Shown here: positions 62,268-64,000 of the stretch, in pieces
Layout of the letters: each line of letters opens with the position of its first letter
Numbering within the stretch: position 1 is the stretch's first letter
From: Chryseobacterium sp. 52
GTDB taxonomy: Bacteria; Bacteroidota; Bacteroidia; Flavobacteriales; Weeksellaceae
NCBI RefSeq assembly: GCF_002754245.1
Contig: NZ_PEEX01000001.1
Location: 186,001-250,000 of the forward strand
DNA: 64,000 bases
Reading direction: 5' to 3'
The notes under the pieces: model-generated
The model's input: the letters and a program-made list of their open reading frames with translations, nothing else
Told to the model about the DNA's origin: nothing
Database searches by the model: none
Program-made: the position numbers and the translations under genes

Positions 62268-64000
62268 TTAACCTTTTGCTTTAGCAATGATATCTTCTGC
62301 AACGTTCTGAGGAGTTGCTGAATACTTCTCTAATTCCATAGAAGAAGTAGCTCTTCCTGATGAAAGTGTTCTCAGAGTCGTTACATATCCAAACATTTCA
62401 GAAAGTGGAACTAAACCTTTGATAACTACGGCTCCGTTCTTCTCTTCCTGGCCACTAATGGTACCTCTTCTTTTGTTAAGGTCACCAATAATGTTACCCA
62501 TATATTCTTCCGGAGTTACAACCTCCAATTTCATAATAGGCTCCATAATTACTGGCTTAGCAGCACGTCCCGCTTCTTTAAATCCTAATTTTGCTGCCAT
62601 TTCAAAAGAAAGTGCATCAGAATCGACTGCGTGGAAAGATCCGTCTTTAAGAACTACTTTAATACCTTCAACTTCGAAACCAGCCAAAGGACCGTTTTTC
62701 ATTGCAGCTTTAAAGCCTTTTTCAATAGCAGGAACAAATTCTCTAGGAACGTTACCACCTTTGATTTCGTTAATAAATTCAAGACCAATTTTTCCTTCTT
62801 CAGCAGGTCCAAGTTCGAATACGATATCAGCAAATTTACCTTTACCACCAGATTGTTTTTTGTAAACTTCTCTGTGTTGAGCAACTCTTGTAAGATTTTC
62901 TTTGTATTCTACCTGAGGCTGACCCTGGTTAACTTCTACTTTGAATTCTCTTCTCATACGATCTACAAGAATGTCAAGGTGAAGTTCACCCATTCCTGAG
63001 ATAATCGTTTGACCAGAAGCTTCGTCAGTTTTAACCTGGAAAGTAGGATCTTCTTCAGCTAATTTAGCTAGAGCGTTACCCATTTTATCCTGATCTGCCT
63101 TAGTTTTAGGTTCAACAGCGATACCAATTACCGGATCTGGGAATACCATCGATTCAAGAATGATCGGGTTTTTCTCATCACACATTGTATCACCAGTTTT
63201 GATAGATTTGAAACCTACCGCTGCACCAATATCTCCTGCTTCAATATATTCTACAGGATTTTGCTTATTAGCGTGCATCTGATAGATTCTTGAGATTCTT
63301 TCTTTATCTCCTGAACGCGTGTTCAAGATATAAGAACCTGCATCTAGTCTTCCAGAGTATGCTCTGAAGAATGCCAATCTTCCTACGAAAGGATCGGTAG
63401 CAATCTTAAATGCTAAAGCCGCGAAAGGCTCTTTTACGTCTGGTTTTCTTGTGATTTCAAGATCTGTTCTTGGATCAGTTCCTTTGATATCATCTTTATC
63501 CAATGGAGAAGGCAAGTATTTACATACTGCATCCAACATGAACTGTACTCCTTTATTCTTGAATGAAGAACCACAAGTCATTGGGATAATAGAAAGATCA
63601 ATAGTCGCTTTTCTAAGAGCTTCGTTGATTTCTTCTTCTGAAATTGAATCCGGATCTTCGAAGAATTTCTCCATCAAAGTATCATCGTAATCAGCAACAG
63701 CTTCAACTAATTTCTCTCTGTATTCCAGAACTTCAGCCTTCATGTCTTCAGGAATTGGCACTACTTCGAAAGTAGCTCCTTGTCCTGCTTCATCCCAGAT
63801 GATCGCTCTGTTTTTAATTAAGTCTACAACACCTTTAAAATCTTCTTCAGCACCGATTGGTAAAACGATTGGAACTGCATTAGATCCTAACATCGTCTTA
63901 ACCTGGTTTACCACGTTAAGGAAGTCAGCACCTTGTCTGTCCATTTTGTTTACGAATCCCATTCTTGCTACTTTATAGTTGTCAGCAAGTCTCCAGTTTG
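62268..64000 (-). CDS. fusA: Elongation factor G, N-terminal part outside window
   Basis: EF-G drives translocation of tRNA and mRNA with GTP. The reading frame is open to the right edge (codons begin at 63998): [21 protein letters not shown], where NKMD is the G4 GTPase motif. Domain II ([15 protein letters not shown]), domain III ([19 protein letters not shown]) and domains IV-V ([42 protein letters not shown]) are all present. About 577 C-terminal residues are visible. The true start lies outside. Confidence 0.98.
   Translation of the reverse strand, partial: NWRLADNYKVARMGFVNKMDRQGADFLNVVNQVKTMLGSNAVPIVLPIGAEEDFKGVVDLIKNRAIIWDEAGQGATFEVVPIPEDMKAEVLEYREKLVEAVADYDDTLMEKFFEDPDSISEEEINEALRKATIDLSIIPMTCGSSFKNKGVQFMLDAVCKYLPSPLDKDDIKGTDPRTDLEITRKPDVKEPFAALAFKIATDPFVGRLAFFRAYSGRLDAGSYILNTRSGDKERISRIYQMHANKQNPVEYIEAGDIGAAVGFKSIKTGDTMCDEKNPIILESMVFPDPVIGIAVEPKTKADQDKMGNALAKLAEEDPTFQVKTDEASGQTIISGMGELHLDILVDRMRREFKVEVNQGQPQVEYKENLTRVAQHREVYKKQSGGKGKFADIVFELGPAEEGKIGLEFINEIKGGNVPREFVPAIEKGFKAAMKNGPLAGFEVEGIKVVLKDGSFHAVDSDALSFEMAAKLGFKEAGRAAKPVIMEPIMKLEVVTPEEYMGNIIGDLNKRRGTISGQEEKNGAVVIKGLVPLSEMFGYVTTLRTLSSGRATSSMELEKYSATPQNVAEDIIAKAKG

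Overview
The window comes from a Bacteroidota genome, most likely a flavobacterium close to Chryseobacterium (Weeksellaceae). The evidence is indirect. The DNA is AT-rich, genes mostly lack Shine-Dalgarno sequences, and several promoters match the Bacteroidota pattern TTG-N(17-23)-TAnnTTTG. There are many SusC/OMP-type beta-barrels and SxxC-type lipoproteins, a GLPGLI protein, a double-glycine-leader peptide, and familiar flavobacterial gene orders. No rRNA, tRNA, CRISPR array, transposase or phage gene was recognised.

Layout: 1-3.6 kb holds a truncated M48 metalloprotease, recJ, nadD and a DUF3817-type membrane protein. 3.6-10.3 kb holds a large lipoprotein and two tandem paralogous outer-membrane barrels. 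10.4-16.2 kb holds a lipoprotein esterase, a serine hydrolase with a GH43/discoidin glycosidase, and a cupin-RidA-OpuAC-like operon. 16.2-18.5 kb holds two guanidine-modifying-fold hydrolases (CtlX and DDAH families) around a four-helix-bundle protein. 18.8-23.5 kb is accessory: a Cys-rich GG-leader peptide, a TonB-dependent receptor-like barrel, a membrane AraC regulator, a cluster of REP-like palindromes and a secreted orphan. 23.5-26.2 kb holds gltA and eno.

26.4-31.1 kb is a compact two-component locus: response regulator, unknown soluble protein, unknown membrane protein and histidine kinase in one operon, followed by a second two-gene operon (unknown protein plus outer-membrane protein). 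The two promoters share an unusual architecture: the same GTGTAATTGA block at the -33 box, the same 20-nt spacer and a GAnnTTTG -7 box. The site before the regulator is a perfect palindrome. I rate this as the best candidate for an undescribed regulated system.

31.7-45.5 kb is one long ribosomal protein/secY/infA/rpoA operon (rplC to rplQ), all on the minus strand, with its own promoter at 45635-45665. rpsJ lies 16 kb away behind fusA (61.9-64 kb) with its own terminator, so the str and S10 operons are split. The 16 kb between them holds a glycerol regulon (glpR; glpD-glpK-glpF-outer-membrane protein, with an AACGAAAC operator array), a three-gene cassette of secreted proteins of unknown role including a 908-residue repeat-rich protein, and an iron-uptake cluster (siderophore receptor, helical lipoprotein, PepSY protein, low-affinity iron permease family).
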